7,835 nucleotides of DNA from an uncultured Oscillospiraceae bacterium (GTDB taxonomy: Bacteria; Bacillota; Clostridia; Oscillospirales; Acutalibacteraceae): assembly GCA_900555545.1 (NCBI GenBank), contig USLQ01000036.1:1-7835 (forward strand), written 5' to 3'. The notes under the pieces are model-generated. The model did no database searches. It was given only the letters and a program-made list of their open reading frames with translations, and was not told where the DNA came from. Shown in pieces: positions 1-7,731 of this stretch (positions are counted from its first letter, which is position 1; every line of letters begins with the position of its first letter). Both the position numbers and the translations under genes were made by a program.

Positions 1-2528
1 AGGACAGTCAGACAGACCGTCTGAAGATTGCCGTCCTGTCGGACACGCACTATCTTTCGCCCAGCCTGATTAAGGGTACGGCAGACTTTGAGGAACAGCT
101 CAATGGCGGCGATCGCAAGATGTTCGCCGAGGGCGACGCATTCCTAAACGCCATGCTGGACACCGTGCAGGCGGACGACCCGGATGTGCTCCTGATCTCG
201 GGCGATCTGACCAAGGACGGCGAACGGGAGAGCCATGAGGCGCTGGCCGCCAAACTGGAGCAGTTTGAGCAGCAAACGGGTACCCAGGTCTATCTTGTCC
301 CCGGCAACCACGACCTGAACAATGCCAATGCCACAAACTTTAATACGGAGGACGGCATAGCAGTGCCCGCCACCCGCACCACACAACAGGATTTCCGGGA
401 AATTTATGGCGATCTTGTCTATGATGACGATACCGTCATCGCCTCCTTCACCCCTGCCGCGGGCAAGCAGGGCGGCGGTCTTTCCTATGTGGCCCGCCCC
501 AAGGATGGTTTTACGATCATCGCCATCGACTCCGCCCGCTATAGCGCGGATAACACCGACTCCGGCACGGAGGAACACGAGACCAGCGGCGCCGTTGGCC
601 CCGAACTGGAGAGCTGGATTGTCAGTCAGGTAGCTGCCGCTAAGCAGCGCGGCGATACGGTAATCGGTATCCAGCACCATGGCGTTGTCGCCCACTTTGA
701 TATGGAGCCGGATCTGTTGCCGGATTTCCTGGTCAACGACTATGAGCGGCTGGCCCAAGTGTATGCGGATGCCGGTATGTCCTATATCTTCACCGGCCAT
801 ATGCACGCCCACGATATCGCAGCCGTCACGACCGCGAGCGGGAACACCCTGTACGATATCGAGACCGGCTCTCTCCTGACTTATCCCTCCCCGGCGCGTG
901 CGGTGACCATCACCCGGGATATTGAGGGCCGTACCGTGAACGAGTCCATGGAGATTCACACCTACACCGGTGTCGGGCCAATCACTTTTATCAACCCTGC
1001 CACCGGTGAGGAACAGACCATTGAAGACATCTCCGCCTACGGCAAGGCACAGGGCTTCAGCAGTGAGGCGCTCACCAATGCGGCCAACAGCTTTTTGCAT
1101 GGCTACTATGACCAGATCGCGGCAACCGGCAGCAGGGCCGCACTGGAGAACTTGATCGGCAGCCTGTTAAACGGTGGGCAACCGCTGCCCATCAATCAGG
1201 CGCTGGAGATTGTTCTGCCCATGCTGATCACAGCCACCGAACCCACCGAGGGCGAGGATTTCTCCGTCTACTATCGGGACGGCGCCGTTCACATTGACTG
1301 GCTGGGGGAGGATAACGGACTGCGGCTGTTGATCACCACGGATGGCATTGCCGACACGTTGGACTACGTCTTTTCCACCGCAGACCAACTGATGGTGGAG
1401 AAGTCAACGCTCGATCGTGTGATTCGGGATGCAGTGGAGGAGATTGCCGCTGTCGAGGTCGCACGCGATGGTGATACCGCCAAGACGCTTCTCGATTATG
1501 TCAACTTTATCTATCAGCGCCATCTGGGTGGCGAGGACAGTCAGGAACAGCCCCAGTGGGCGCAGGACGCCCGTGCACTGCTGGCCTCCGGGGAGCTGAC
1601 CGATCAGCTTATCGACCTGCTGATCCATCACGTATCCAACCTGCTCAACATCCTGCTGGATGAGATGGACTTTACTGCGTTCACAGGCATTACAGGGGTC
1701 ACGCTGGAGGGCGGAAAAGCCGGACTCGCGGTGGACCCGAACCGCACACCGCTCCTGACTGTGGGCAACGACCACAGCGATGAGATCCTTGGGTTTGCGC
1801 TGATGATCGCCGTGTGCAACTGGGGCACCGAGATCCCGGACGGCTATTCCATGAAGGATCTGCTGGACAACGCCGGTACGCTGCTGGAATCCCTTGGGAT
1901 CGGCAGCATCAATCTGGATGTGGAATCCCTGCTCAAGGATCTGATCAATGGCACCCCCGACAAGGAGGGCCTGCTGACCGCGGAGCTCCGCGGGGAACTG
2001 ACAGGGTTTATTGAGCGTGCGGCGGACTCCATGGGAACAGACTCCAACTATCCCGAGGATAACGACACCACGATCACCACCGCATGGCAGCTGCCCATGG
2101 ATCGAACAGCGCTGGATCAGGCCATTGCCGGTGCCGAAGCGATAGACCTGGACCGCTATACAGCCGAGACTGCGCAGGCCGTGCGCGATGCGCTGGATGC
2201 GGCCAAGGCACTTCCCTTGACGGCAACCCAGGCGGAGATTGACAGCGCCGCAGACGCACTTCAGAACGCCGTTGCATCACTTGTTGAAAAAACCGACAGC
2301 ACCACCGAGCCCGAGAACCCCAGCGATACTACCGACCCGGAGGAGCCGGACAGCGATGACGCCCCATCCCCTGATGGCAACACAACACAAACCCCGGATC
2401 ACACCACACAGGCTCCGGATTCGGGTGCTGCAAACACGCCGGATACGGGCGACTCGCTCGCAATTCCGTTTACTGTGATGCTTCTCTCCGGCGCTGTAGC
2501 GCTGGCCCTGCTCCGTAGGAAGAAGTAA
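1..2528 (+). CDS. Cell-wall-anchored calcineurin-like metallophosphoesterase, 5' end cut by window
   Basis: The reading frame is open from position 3, before any start codon, so the gene begins upstream. The ATG at 120 is internal because the first metal-binding motif lies before it. Counting residues from position 3, the metallophosphoesterase motifs are DTH (14-16), SGD (D68), GNHD (N102, H103), QHHG (225-226) and GHMH (266, 268), so the di-metal site looks complete. Residues about 300-695 are mostly helical and I recognise no family. Residues about 699-764 resemble a FIVAR module, followed by a Thr/Pro/Asp/Glu-rich spacer. The C-terminus has TPDTG (812-816), a hydrophobic stretch and RRKK, an LPXTG-like sortase signal. 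The protein therefore probably acts outside the cell, attached to peptidoglycan, hydrolysing a phosphoester; the substrate is unknown. A signal peptide would lie upstream of the window. It is followed directly by a terminator and appears unlinked in function to the ABC operon. Confidence 0.93.
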   Translation, partial: DSQTDRLKIAVLSDTHYLSPSLIKGTADFEEQLNGGDRKMFAEGDAFLNAMLDTVQADDPDVLLISGDLTKDGERESHEALAAKLEQFEQQTGTQVYLVPGNHDLNNANATNFNTEDGIAVPATRTTQQDFREIYGDLVYDDDTVIASFTPAAGKQGGGLSYVARPKDGFTIIAIDSARYSADNTDSGTEEHETSGAVGPELESWIVSQVAAAKQRGDTVIGIQHHGVVAHFDMEPDLLPDFLVNDYERLAQVYADAGMSYIFTGHMHAHDIAAVTTASGNTLYDIETGSLLTYPSPARAVTITRDIEGRTVNESMEIHTYTGVGPITFINPATGEEQTIEDISAYGKAQGFSSEALTNAANSFLHGYYDQIAATGSRAALENLIGSLLNGGQPLPINQALEIVLPMLITATEPTEGEDFSVYYRDGAVHIDWLGEDNGLRLLITTDGIADTLDYVFSTADQLMVEKSTLDRVIRDAVEEIAAVEVARDGDTAKTLLDYVNFIYQRHLGGEDSQEQPQWAQDARALLASGELTDQLIDLLIHHVSNLLNILLDEMDFTAFTGITGVTLEGGKAGLAVDPNRTPLLTVGNDHSDEILGFALMIAVCNWGTEIPDGYSMKDLLDNAGTLLESLGIGSINLDVESLLKDLINGTPDKEGLLTAELRGELTGFIERAADSMGTDSNYPEDNDTTITTAWQLPMDRTALDQAIAGAEAIDLDRYTAETAQAVRDALDAAKALPLTATQAEIDSAADALQNAVASLVEKTDSTTEPENPSDTTDPEEPDSDDAPSPDGNTTQTPDHTTQAPDSGAANTPDTGDSLAIPFTVMLLSGAVALALLRRKK

Positions 2529-2552
2529 GGAACCGCCCAAACGGATACAACC

Positions 2553-2587
2553 GAACGCCCCATCGCACGCGATGGGGCGTTCTCTTT
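2553..2587 (+). terminator. Intrinsic terminator after the phosphoesterase gene
   Basis: A perfect 13-bp inverted repeat (GAACGCCCCATCG at 2553-2565, CGATGGGGCGTTC at 2570-2582) encloses a CACG loop and is followed by a short T-rich stretch, TCTTT. It begins 24 bp after the TAA stop codon. The stem is very stable but the T tract is imperfect. It isolates the upstream gene from the ABC operon. Confidence 0.85.
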
Positions 2588-2627
2588 CCATCGTTCATCA
2601 TCCGGCCCTGCTCAAAAAATGATCCAT

Positions 2628-2646
2628 TTGTAACAACTCTGTAAGA
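2628..2646 (+). promoter_or_regulatory. Direct TGTAA repeat, candidate response-regulator operator
   Basis: TGTAA occurs at 2629-2633 and again at 2640-2644, 11 bp start to start, so both copies lie on the same DNA face. The pair covers the place where a -35 box would sit for the TATAAT at 2656-2661, and no good -35 hexamer is present there. OmpR-family regulators bind direct repeats of this spacing as head-to-tail dimers and often activate promoters that lack a -35 box. That the regulator encoded at 6003-6671 binds here is inference. Confidence 0.5.
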
Positions 2647-2655
2647 CCATACCGG

Positions 2656-2661
2656 TATAAT
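2656..2661 (+). promoter_or_regulatory. -10 element of the ABC transporter promoter
   Basis: A perfect TATAAT lies 32 bp before the start codon of the ABC ATPase gene. The expected -35 position at 17 bp spacing reads ACAACT, far from TTGACA, which suggests activator dependence. Transcription would start near 2668, leaving a short leader of about 25 bases with GGAGGG at 2681-2686, 7 bases before the ATG. Confidence 0.7.
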
Positions 2662-2693
2662 GGGCCTGAATCCAAGATCAGGAGGGTTTCAAT

Positions 2694-3365
2694 ATGACTA
2701 TTTTAGAGACGAAAAATCTAATTAAAATCTACGGATCGGGCTCGAATGAAGTTCACGCGCTGGACGATGTATCCCTCCGCGTGGCGGAGGGCGAATTCGT
2801 GTCCGTGGTGGGCACGTCCGGCAGCGGAAAATCCACACTGCTGAATATGATCGGCGGGCTTGACCGCCCGACCTCCGGCAGTGTGACCGTGCGCGGCAAG
2901 GAGCTGTTCACCATGAAGGATGAGGCGCTAACCATCTTCCGGCGGCGGAACATCGGATTTGTCTTTCAGAATTACAATTTGGTTCCGGTGCTCAATGTAT
3001 ATGAGAACATTGCCCTGCCCATCGAGCTCGATGGCGGCAAACCGGACAGCGCCTTTTTGGACGAGATCATCGGGGCGCTCGGCCTGGATAAAAAGCTCGA
3101 CAATATGCCAAATCAGCTCTCCGGCGGCCAGCAGCAGCGCGTGGCCATTGCACGTGCCCTGTCCACCAAGCCCGCCATTGTGCTGGCCGATGAACCAACC
3201 GGAAATCTCGACTCGAAGACGAGCATGGATGTCCTGCTGCTGATGCAGTCCGTCAGCCGCCAGTTCCATCAGACCACCATCATGATCACGCATAATGAGG
3301 AGATCGCACAGATGGCGGACCGCATCATCCGGATCGAGGACGGAAAAGTTTCCGCGGGGAGGTGA
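2694..3365 (+). CDS. ABC transporter ATP-binding protein (FtsX/MacB/LolD superfamily)
   Basis: This 223-residue cytoplasmic ATPase powers the permease encoded just downstream. All nucleotide-binding motifs are intact: Walker [10 protein letters not shown] (40-48), Q-loop Q92, signature LSGGQQQR (142-149), Walker B ending in [10 protein letters not shown] (164-173, catalytic E167) and switch H200. The DEPTGNLD form and the length match the LolD/MacB/BceA/SalX group, which couples to FtsX-type permeases and often drives mechanotransmission or antimicrobial-peptide resistance rather than uptake. The ATG at 2694 is preceded by GGAGGG at 7-base spacing and by a clear -10 box, so the start is secure. 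It is the first gene of the operon and is separated from the permease gene by 5 bp. The exact subfamily and substrate cannot be assigned from motifs. Confidence 0.96.
   Translation: MTILETKNLIKIYGSGSNEVHALDDVSLRVAEGEFVSVVGTSGSGKSTLLNMIGGLDRPTSGSVTVRGKELFTMKDEALTIFRRRNIGFVFQNYNLVPVLNVYENIALPIELDGGKPDSAFLDEIIGALGLDKKLDNMPNQLSGGQQQRVAIARALSTKPAIVLADEPTGNLDSKTSMDVLLLMQSVSRQFHQTTIMITHNEEIAQMADRIIRIEDGKVSAGR
3358..3365 (+). promoter_or_regulatory. Strong ribosome binding site that fixes the permease start
   Basis: GGAGGTGA, close to a perfect anti-16S match, overlaps the TGA stop of the ATPase gene. It sits 5 bases before ATG 3371. The in-frame GTG at 3362 lies inside this site and would lack its own upstream Shine-Dalgarno sequence, so ATG 3371 is preferred. 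Confidence 0.8.
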
Positions 3366-3370
3366 ACACA

Positions 3371-5932
3371 ATGCATGCAAACCGCAACAAATCTGCCCTG
3401 CGCCGGATCGAAAAAGGGATGATGCGCGCCAACCGGACACGCAACGCCTTTGCCGTGCTGGCCATCATTCTGACAACTTTTATGATCACCACCATTTTCA
3501 CCATCGGCGTCAACTATGTGGAAAATATGAACCTCTCCACCGTGCGCACTGCCGGAACGGCGGCAAACACCTTCTTGAATAACCCAACGCCGGAGCAGGT
3601 GAATAAAGTCCGCTCCCTGGATTATGTGGAGACAGCGGGCCAACAGATCAATATAGGGTCTGTCTCCCAGCAGAATGGCAGCGGGCGGGAATTACAGATC
3701 ACCCTGCTGTATGCCGATGCCACGGAGTGGGAAGAGCATCTGTTGCCGGCCTTCAATGATCTGAATGGCAGCTACCCCTCTGCGGAGCATGAGATCATGC
3801 TCTCCGGCGATGCGCTTGAGCAGCTGGGGATCGCCTCGCCCACTGTTGGTATGGAGATCCCGCTCACCTATGTGGACCTGACCGGGGAGCACCAGCGCAC
3901 CTTTACGCTGTCGGGCTGGTTCCGATCCTACACCGGAACGGGGATGTGTTTTATCTCCCAGGCCCTGTGTGAACATTCCGGATGCACGCTGCAGCAGAAC
4001 GGCATGCTCTCCCTGACCCTAAAGCATATACCGGATGACTTCTATCGCCTGCAGGAGGCCGTCCCCGCCGACGAGTCCCCCGGGCAGAACTGGGCCGCCA
4101 GCTTTTCCCTCTCGGGCGGCGGAGCCGGATATGTCGCGGCCGTCTTGGTGCTGCTGGCGCTGTTTATCATCGGCAGCGGCTATCTGCTGATCTATAATGT
4201 GCTGTATATCTCCGTAACGCGGGATACGCGATTTTACGGCCTGCTCAAGACGATCGGGACTTCTCCCTCCCAGATCAAAAGGCTGGTCCGCGGGCAGGCG
4301 CTGCGCTTTGCCTGCGTCGGGATCCCCATCGGCATCCTGCTGGCAACAGCCGTCTCCTTCGGACTGATCCCCACCCTCCTGACCTCCGCCTTCCTCAGCG
4401 GGTCCACGGATATGGACGCAGAGGTTTTCTTTCATCCGGTAATTTTCATCGCGTCTATCCTTTTTTCCGCTGCCACGGTCTGGATCAGCTGTGCCGCACC
4501 GGCACGCGCTGCGGCGCGCATCTCGCCGGTAGAGGCGCTGCGGTATCAGAACTTTGCCCCTAAAAAGGTGAAATCCCGGCGCTCCCGCAACGGCGGCAAG
4601 CCCGCCGTGATGGCCTTTCACAACGTGTTCCGCGATAAAAAGCGTGCCGTGCTGGTCTTTCTCTCCCTGTTCCTGGGCACAGTGACCATCCTGGGCGTCA
4701 ACGGCCTGCTCGGGAGTGTGAGTGCGGAGGCGTATGCGGAACGCTATCTGAACTACGATTTTGAATTTCGCGATATACGGTTCACCAACATGGTGAGCAA
4801 CTCCGGGGACGAGGCCCCCCAGTATGACCAGAAATTTGTCGATCAACTCGCTGCGCTTGACGGCGTGTCGGAGGTCATCGTCAACCGGGCTGTCTGGATT
4901 CAGCTCGATCTGAACGATGCAGCCATCCAGGAGCGGCTGCGCGCCTCCTTCGCGCAGGAGCACCTGGCCGATCAGGGGCTGACATTTGACCAGTTTGCCG
5001 CCGCGCTCCGGCAGTACGTGGAGGCAGGTACATTCGGCTGCTATGTCTCCACCATTGACGAGCGGTACGTGCAGGCGTTCAATGAGGCCCATCCCGACCA
5101 CGCAGTCGATCTGGAAGCGTTCCGGCGCGGGGAGACGGCGCTCGTCGGCTTTGAGGATGAAACCTGGACCGTCAACGACACCCTTATCGGCCGCACGCTC
5201 AAACTGACCCCTGACAAGGGGACCCCCACCGAATTCTCGGTGGCCGCCGCCCTGAAATACACGGACTACCGCCAGAACGAGCTCACCGCCAATCGGGAAA
5301 TGCTCGGCAGCGCCGTGCCCGGCTGCCTCCTTGTCAGTCCGGCGGGGATGGCAAAGCTCACAGACAGCTCCGTCATCTACGATATCGGTGTCAACGTCGC
5401 CCAGGGGGCGGACCGGGAACGGCTGGAAACTGCCATGAACCGCCTGAGCCAGACCCTCACCGGCGATTCCATCGCGTTCGAGAGCTCGGCACAGGTCATT
5501 CGGGAGTGGAATTCCTCCATGTACGCCCTCTCTATTCTGGGCAACGGAGCCTCCATCCTGCTGATTGTAATCGGGCTGATCAACTTTGTCAATGTGATGC
5601 TCACCAGTGTGATTGCACGCCGGGGCGAGTTGGCCATTCTGGAGAGCGTTGGGATGACCAAACGGCAGATCCGTGCCATGCTCACGTGGGAGGGGGGCTT
5701 TTACGCCCTGATCTCTACCGGCTTGATCCTGACGCTCGGTAACGCCTTCCTCTATCTGGTGGACCGGTCGGCCGCCAGCTTGGCGGATTACGCACAGTTT
5801 GTCTACCCCACAGGGCTGGTAGTTGGATTGATTGCCGCCTTTACTGTGATCTGCCTGAGTGTACCTGCAATCGTCTATCGCATATTATCGCGGGAAACGG
5901 TGATTGAACGGTTGCGCAATTTTGAAAATTAA
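3371..5932 (+). CDS. FtsX-type ABC transporter permease, 8 predicted membrane helices
   Basis: This 853-residue membrane protein pairs with the preceding ATPase. By hydrophobicity, helix 1 lies at about 26-47, followed by an extracellular domain of about 200 residues. Helices 2-4 fall at about 250-280, 308-335 and 357-378. Helix 5 lies at about 425-448, followed by a second extracellular domain of about 270 residues, and helices 6-8 fall at about 718-745, 776-795 and 815-840. Two FtsX core repeats are visible: YGLLKTIGTSPSQIK with ARISPVEALR, and LAILESVGMTKRQIR with ETVIERLR at the C-terminus. This 4+4 duplication resembles LolC/E- or MacB-like FtsX permeases fused in tandem. It differs from BceB, which has ten helices and one large loop. 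The first extracellular domain has three clustered cysteines (193, 200, 205). The likely role is extrusion of, or resistance to, a lipid, peptide or envelope-active compound; the substrate is unknown. The start was chosen by its Shine-Dalgarno site. Confidence 0.93.
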   Translation: MHANRNKSALRRIEKGMMRANRTRNAFAVLAIILTTFMITTIFTIGVNYVENMNLSTVRTAGTAANTFLNNPTPEQVNKVRSLDYVETAGQQINIGSVSQQNGSGRELQITLLYADATEWEEHLLPAFNDLNGSYPSAEHEIMLSGDALEQLGIASPTVGMEIPLTYVDLTGEHQRTFTLSGWFRSYTGTGMCFISQALCEHSGCTLQQNGMLSLTLKHIPDDFYRLQEAVPADESPGQNWAASFSLSGGGAGYVAAVLVLLALFIIGSGYLLIYNVLYISVTRDTRFYGLLKTIGTSPSQIKRLVRGQALRFACVGIPIGILLATAVSFGLIPTLLTSAFLSGSTDMDAEVFFHPVIFIASILFSAATVWISCAAPARAAARISPVEALRYQNFAPKKVKSRRSRNGGKPAVMAFHNVFRDKKRAVLVFLSLFLGTVTILGVNGLLGSVSAEAYAERYLNYDFEFRDIRFTNMVSNSGDEAPQYDQKFVDQLAALDGVSEVIVNRAVWIQLDLNDAAIQERLRASFAQEHLADQGLTFDQFAAALRQYVEAGTFGCYVSTIDERYVQAFNEAHPDHAVDLEAFRRGETALVGFEDETWTVNDTLIGRTLKLTPDKGTPTEFSVAAALKYTDYRQNELTANREMLGSAVPGCLLVSPAGMAKLTDSSVIYDIGVNVAQGADRERLETAMNRLSQTLTGDSIAFESSAQVIREWNSSMYALSILGNGASILLIVIGLINFVNVMLTSVIARRGELAILESVGMTKRQIRAMLTWEGGFYALISTGLILTLGNAFLYLVDRSAASLADYAQFVYPTGLVVGLIAAFTVICLSVPAIVYRILSRETVIERLRNFEN

Positions 5933-5946
5933 GTTAAAATGGCAGA

Positions 5947-5974
5947 GGGCAGGGGGAAGCCTCTGCCCGCTTTT
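5947..5974 (+). terminator. Hairpin terminator or attenuator between permease and response regulator
   Basis: GGGCAGGGG (5947-5955) pairs with CCTCTGCCC (5960-5968), nine pairs including one G-T wobble, around a GAAG loop, and is followed by GCTTTTC. The same right arm can instead pair perfectly with GGCAGAGG at 5941-5948, giving 8 pairs with an 11-base loop. Either form ends next to the short T run. It starts 14 bp after the permease stop. It would reduce, but probably not abolish, transcription into the two-component genes. Confidence 0.6.
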
Positions 5975-5990
5975 CTCATCACCTGGGATC

Positions 5991-5995
5991 GGAGG
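5991..5995 (+). promoter_or_regulatory. Ribosome binding site that fixes the response-regulator start
   Basis: GGAGG sits 7 bases before ATG 6003, an ideal spacing, but only 1 base before the in-frame ATG at 5997. An upstream in-frame ATG at 5904 would overlap the permease gene and place the hairpin inside the coding sequence, so it is not credible. Confidence 0.75.
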
Positions 5996-6002
5996 AATGC
6001 GG

Positions 6003-6671
6003 ATGGCCAATCTGCTTTTACTCGAGGATGACCACGATCTGAGCGCCGCGATCGCCCTGGCGCTGGAGCGCGACGGGCACGCCGTCACACTCTGTTACAC
6101 GCTCCGCGAGGCGCAAGGGGACCGCCGGCTCGAATCCCGCGACCTATATCTGCTTGACATCAATTTGCCCGACGGCAGCGGCCTGGAGCTCTGCACCGCC
6201 CTGCGGGAAAAGACGCATGCGCCCATTCTCTTCCTCACGGCCAACGACTCCGAGTGCGATATGCTGCGCGGTTACCAGTCCGGCTGCGACGACTATATCG
6301 CCAAACCTTTCTCCCTGGCTGTGCTGTGCAAAAAGGTACAGGTACTTTTGAATCGCACTGGCGCGGGGGATGCAAAGCTGTTCCGATATCTGGACTTTGA
6401 GATGGATCTCAACCGCCCGGAGGTCTGCATTGCCGGGGAAACGATCCGGCTTACGCAAAAGGAATACCGGATTTTGAAGTGCCTGATCGAAAACCGCAAA
6501 AAGGTGCTCACCCACACCATGCTGCTCGAGCAGGTATGGGATATCGACGGGAATTTTGTGGACGAAAATGCGCTGCGGGTGGCAATCCGCCGCCTGCGGC
6601 ACAAGCTGCACGACGACGGGCAGCGCTATATCGTCACCGTGTTTGGGATCGGCTATACGTTTGGAGAGTGA
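6003..6671 (+). CDS. OmpR/PhoB-family response regulator transcription factor
   Basis: This 222-residue DNA-binding regulator is the partner of the kinase that follows 4 bp downstream. The receiver domain (about 3-115) carries the acidic pair E8/D9-D10, phosphoacceptor D52 in LLDINLPDGSG, T79 and K101 in KPF, so the phosphorylation site is complete. A winged-helix C-terminal domain spans about 125-222: LTQKEYRILKCL, then the LRVAIRRLRHKL recognition-helix region and the closing GIGYTF wing. The length is typical of the family. Its likely targets include the ABC promoter with the TGTAA repeat at 2629-2644, which is inference from position and repeat type. I see no convincing dedicated promoter, so expression probably comes from read-through past the upstream hairpin. 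Confidence 0.96.
   Translation: MANLLLLEDDHDLSAAIALALERDGHAVTLCYTLREAQGDRRLESRDLYLLDINLPDGSGLELCTALREKTHAPILFLTANDSECDMLRGYQSGCDDYIAKPFSLAVLCKKVQVLLNRTGAGDAKLFRYLDFEMDLNRPEVCIAGETIRLTQKEYRILKCLIENRKKVLTHTMLLEQVWDIDGNFVDENALRVAIRRLRHKLHDDGQRYIVTVFGIGYTFGE
6663..6668 (+). promoter_or_regulatory. Ribosome binding site supporting a GTG start for the kinase
   Basis: GGAGAG, inside the last codons of the response-regulator gene, lies 7 bases before GTG 6676. An in-frame ATG at 6556 would overlap the regulator gene by more than 100 bp and add an Arg/Cys/Trp-rich stretch not expected of a kinase N-terminus. Confidence 0.7.
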
Positions 6672-6675
6672 AACC

Positions 6676-7713
6676 GTGAAGCATCTGGAAATCGCCCGTA
6701 AAATTCTGATCGCAGCGGCGGCCCTGTGCACGGCGGCCGTTCCGGCGCTCTCATACTTCTTTACACAAGAATCTGCCGTCGCCGCAATTACCGCCGCCCC
6801 GGTGCTGATCCTGTTCGGATGTCTGATTCTGCTCGACTACCTGCACCGGCGCAGTACAGACGACCTGCTGGAATCCCTCACCCTGCTGATTGAGAGTCTG
6901 GTGGATACACGGGCAGCGGCTCCTTTCCCCGAGGAGGAGGATACGCTGCTCTCCCGCTTGCAGAACCAACTGCTAAAACTGCGCGCCATTCTAAAATCCC
7001 ACCTTGAGCAGGTGGATCAGGAGAAGGGATATATTCAGTCCCTCGTCTCAGACATTGCGCATCAGGTTAAAACACCGGTCGCCACAGCGCGCGCTTACTG
7101 CGAGCTACTGCGGGAGGACGGGATCTCCGATTCGGAGCGCCGGAACCGGCTGGATGCGCTGCAAAACGCCCTGGACAAGCTGACCTTCCTGACGGAGAGC
7201 CTGATCCGATTATCACGGCTGGAGAGCGGCCTGATTCATCTCTCCCCGGCACCGGTGGATTTAGGCGATCTGCTGCTTGAGGCCATCAAACAGATTTATC
7301 CCCGCGCGCGGGAAAAATCGCTGAAACTGGACTATACCCCTGGGGCGCTCCCAACTGTCCGTGCGGATGTCCGGTGGACGGCGGAGGCCATCGCCAACAT
7401 CCTGGATAACGCCGTCAAATACACCCCTGCACGGGGGCAAATTGCAATCTCCAGTTCCCTGCTCCCCTCCTATGTACGGCTGGATATCTTCAGCACCTCT
7501 GCCCCCATTCCGGAGGAAGAGCAGGCGCAGGTTTTTGCCCGATTTTTCCGGGGGACCGCCTCTGCCGGGCAGGAGGGGGTCGGGATCGGCCTCTACCTGG
7601 CGCGGGAAATTATGACCCGCCAGCAGGGATTTATCCGTCTGGCCGTGTCGGACGGTGGGAATACCTTCTCACTGTTTTTCCAGTGGGTACAGCTTGACCC
7701 CGATAATCGGTAG
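6676..7713 (+). CDS. Intramembrane-sensing sensor histidine kinase
   Basis: This 345-residue membrane kinase phosphorylates the adjacent regulator. Starting at GTG 6676, two predicted helices (about 9-29 and 34-56) are joined by only about four extracellular residues, the architecture of intramembrane-sensing kinases such as BceS and LiaS, which rely on a membrane or transporter partner for input. No HAMP domain is seen; a helical linker leads to the dimerisation domain with SDIAHQVKTP (phosphoacceptor H129). The catalytic domain has the N box NILDN (N241, N245), the F box (F287-R292) and the G2 box GVGIGL (301-306). The G1 box, usually DxGxG, reads STSAPIP (273-279), so the usual Asp and Gly residues are missing. 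The kinase may still work, since G1 divergence occurs among kinases of this kind, or it may act mainly as a phosphatase. It forms a translational pair with the regulator, 4 bp apart. Confidence 0.94.
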   Translation: MKHLEIARKILIAAAALCTAAVPALSYFFTQESAVAAITAAPVLILFGCLILLDYLHRRSTDDLLESLTLLIESLVDTRAAAPFPEEEDTLLSRLQNQLLKLRAILKSHLEQVDQEKGYIQSLVSDIAHQVKTPVATARAYCELLREDGISDSERRNRLDALQNALDKLTFLTESLIRLSRLESGLIHLSPAPVDLGDLLLEAIKQIYPRAREKSLKLDYTPGALPTVRADVRWTAEAIANILDNAVKYTPARGQIAISSSLLPSYVRLDIFSTSAPIPEEEQAQVFARFFRGTASAGQEGVGIGLYLAREIMTRQQGFIRLAVSDGGNTFSLFFQWVQLDPDNR

Positions 7714-7731
7714 GGTGCCGCGCCCACGCTG

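Noticed and set aside
144..1100. Minus-strand open frame of 318 codons inside the phosphoesterase gene
   Set aside because: It lies fully opposite a gene with complete catalytic motifs, and its translation shows no recognisable domain; long antisense frames are common in GC-rich coding DNA.
120..2528. Phosphoesterase gene starting at ATG 120
   Set aside because: The frame is open back to position 3 and encodes the first metal-binding motif (DTH at 42-50) upstream of this ATG, so it is an internal methionine.
3362..3370. GTG start for the permease overlapping the ATPase stop
   Set aside because: The GTG lies inside the ribosome binding site GGAGGTGA; ATG 3371 is properly spaced from it.
4019..5101. 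Minus-strand open frame of 360 codons inside the permease gene
   Set aside because: Low-complexity Gly/Asp/Gln-rich translation with no domain, fully antisense to the FtsX permease.
5912..5940. Possible promoter TTGCGC-17 bp-TAAAAT for the two-component genes
   Set aside because: The -35 matches consensus at only three of six bases, and transcription would start right at the terminator-like hairpin; support is too weak to call.
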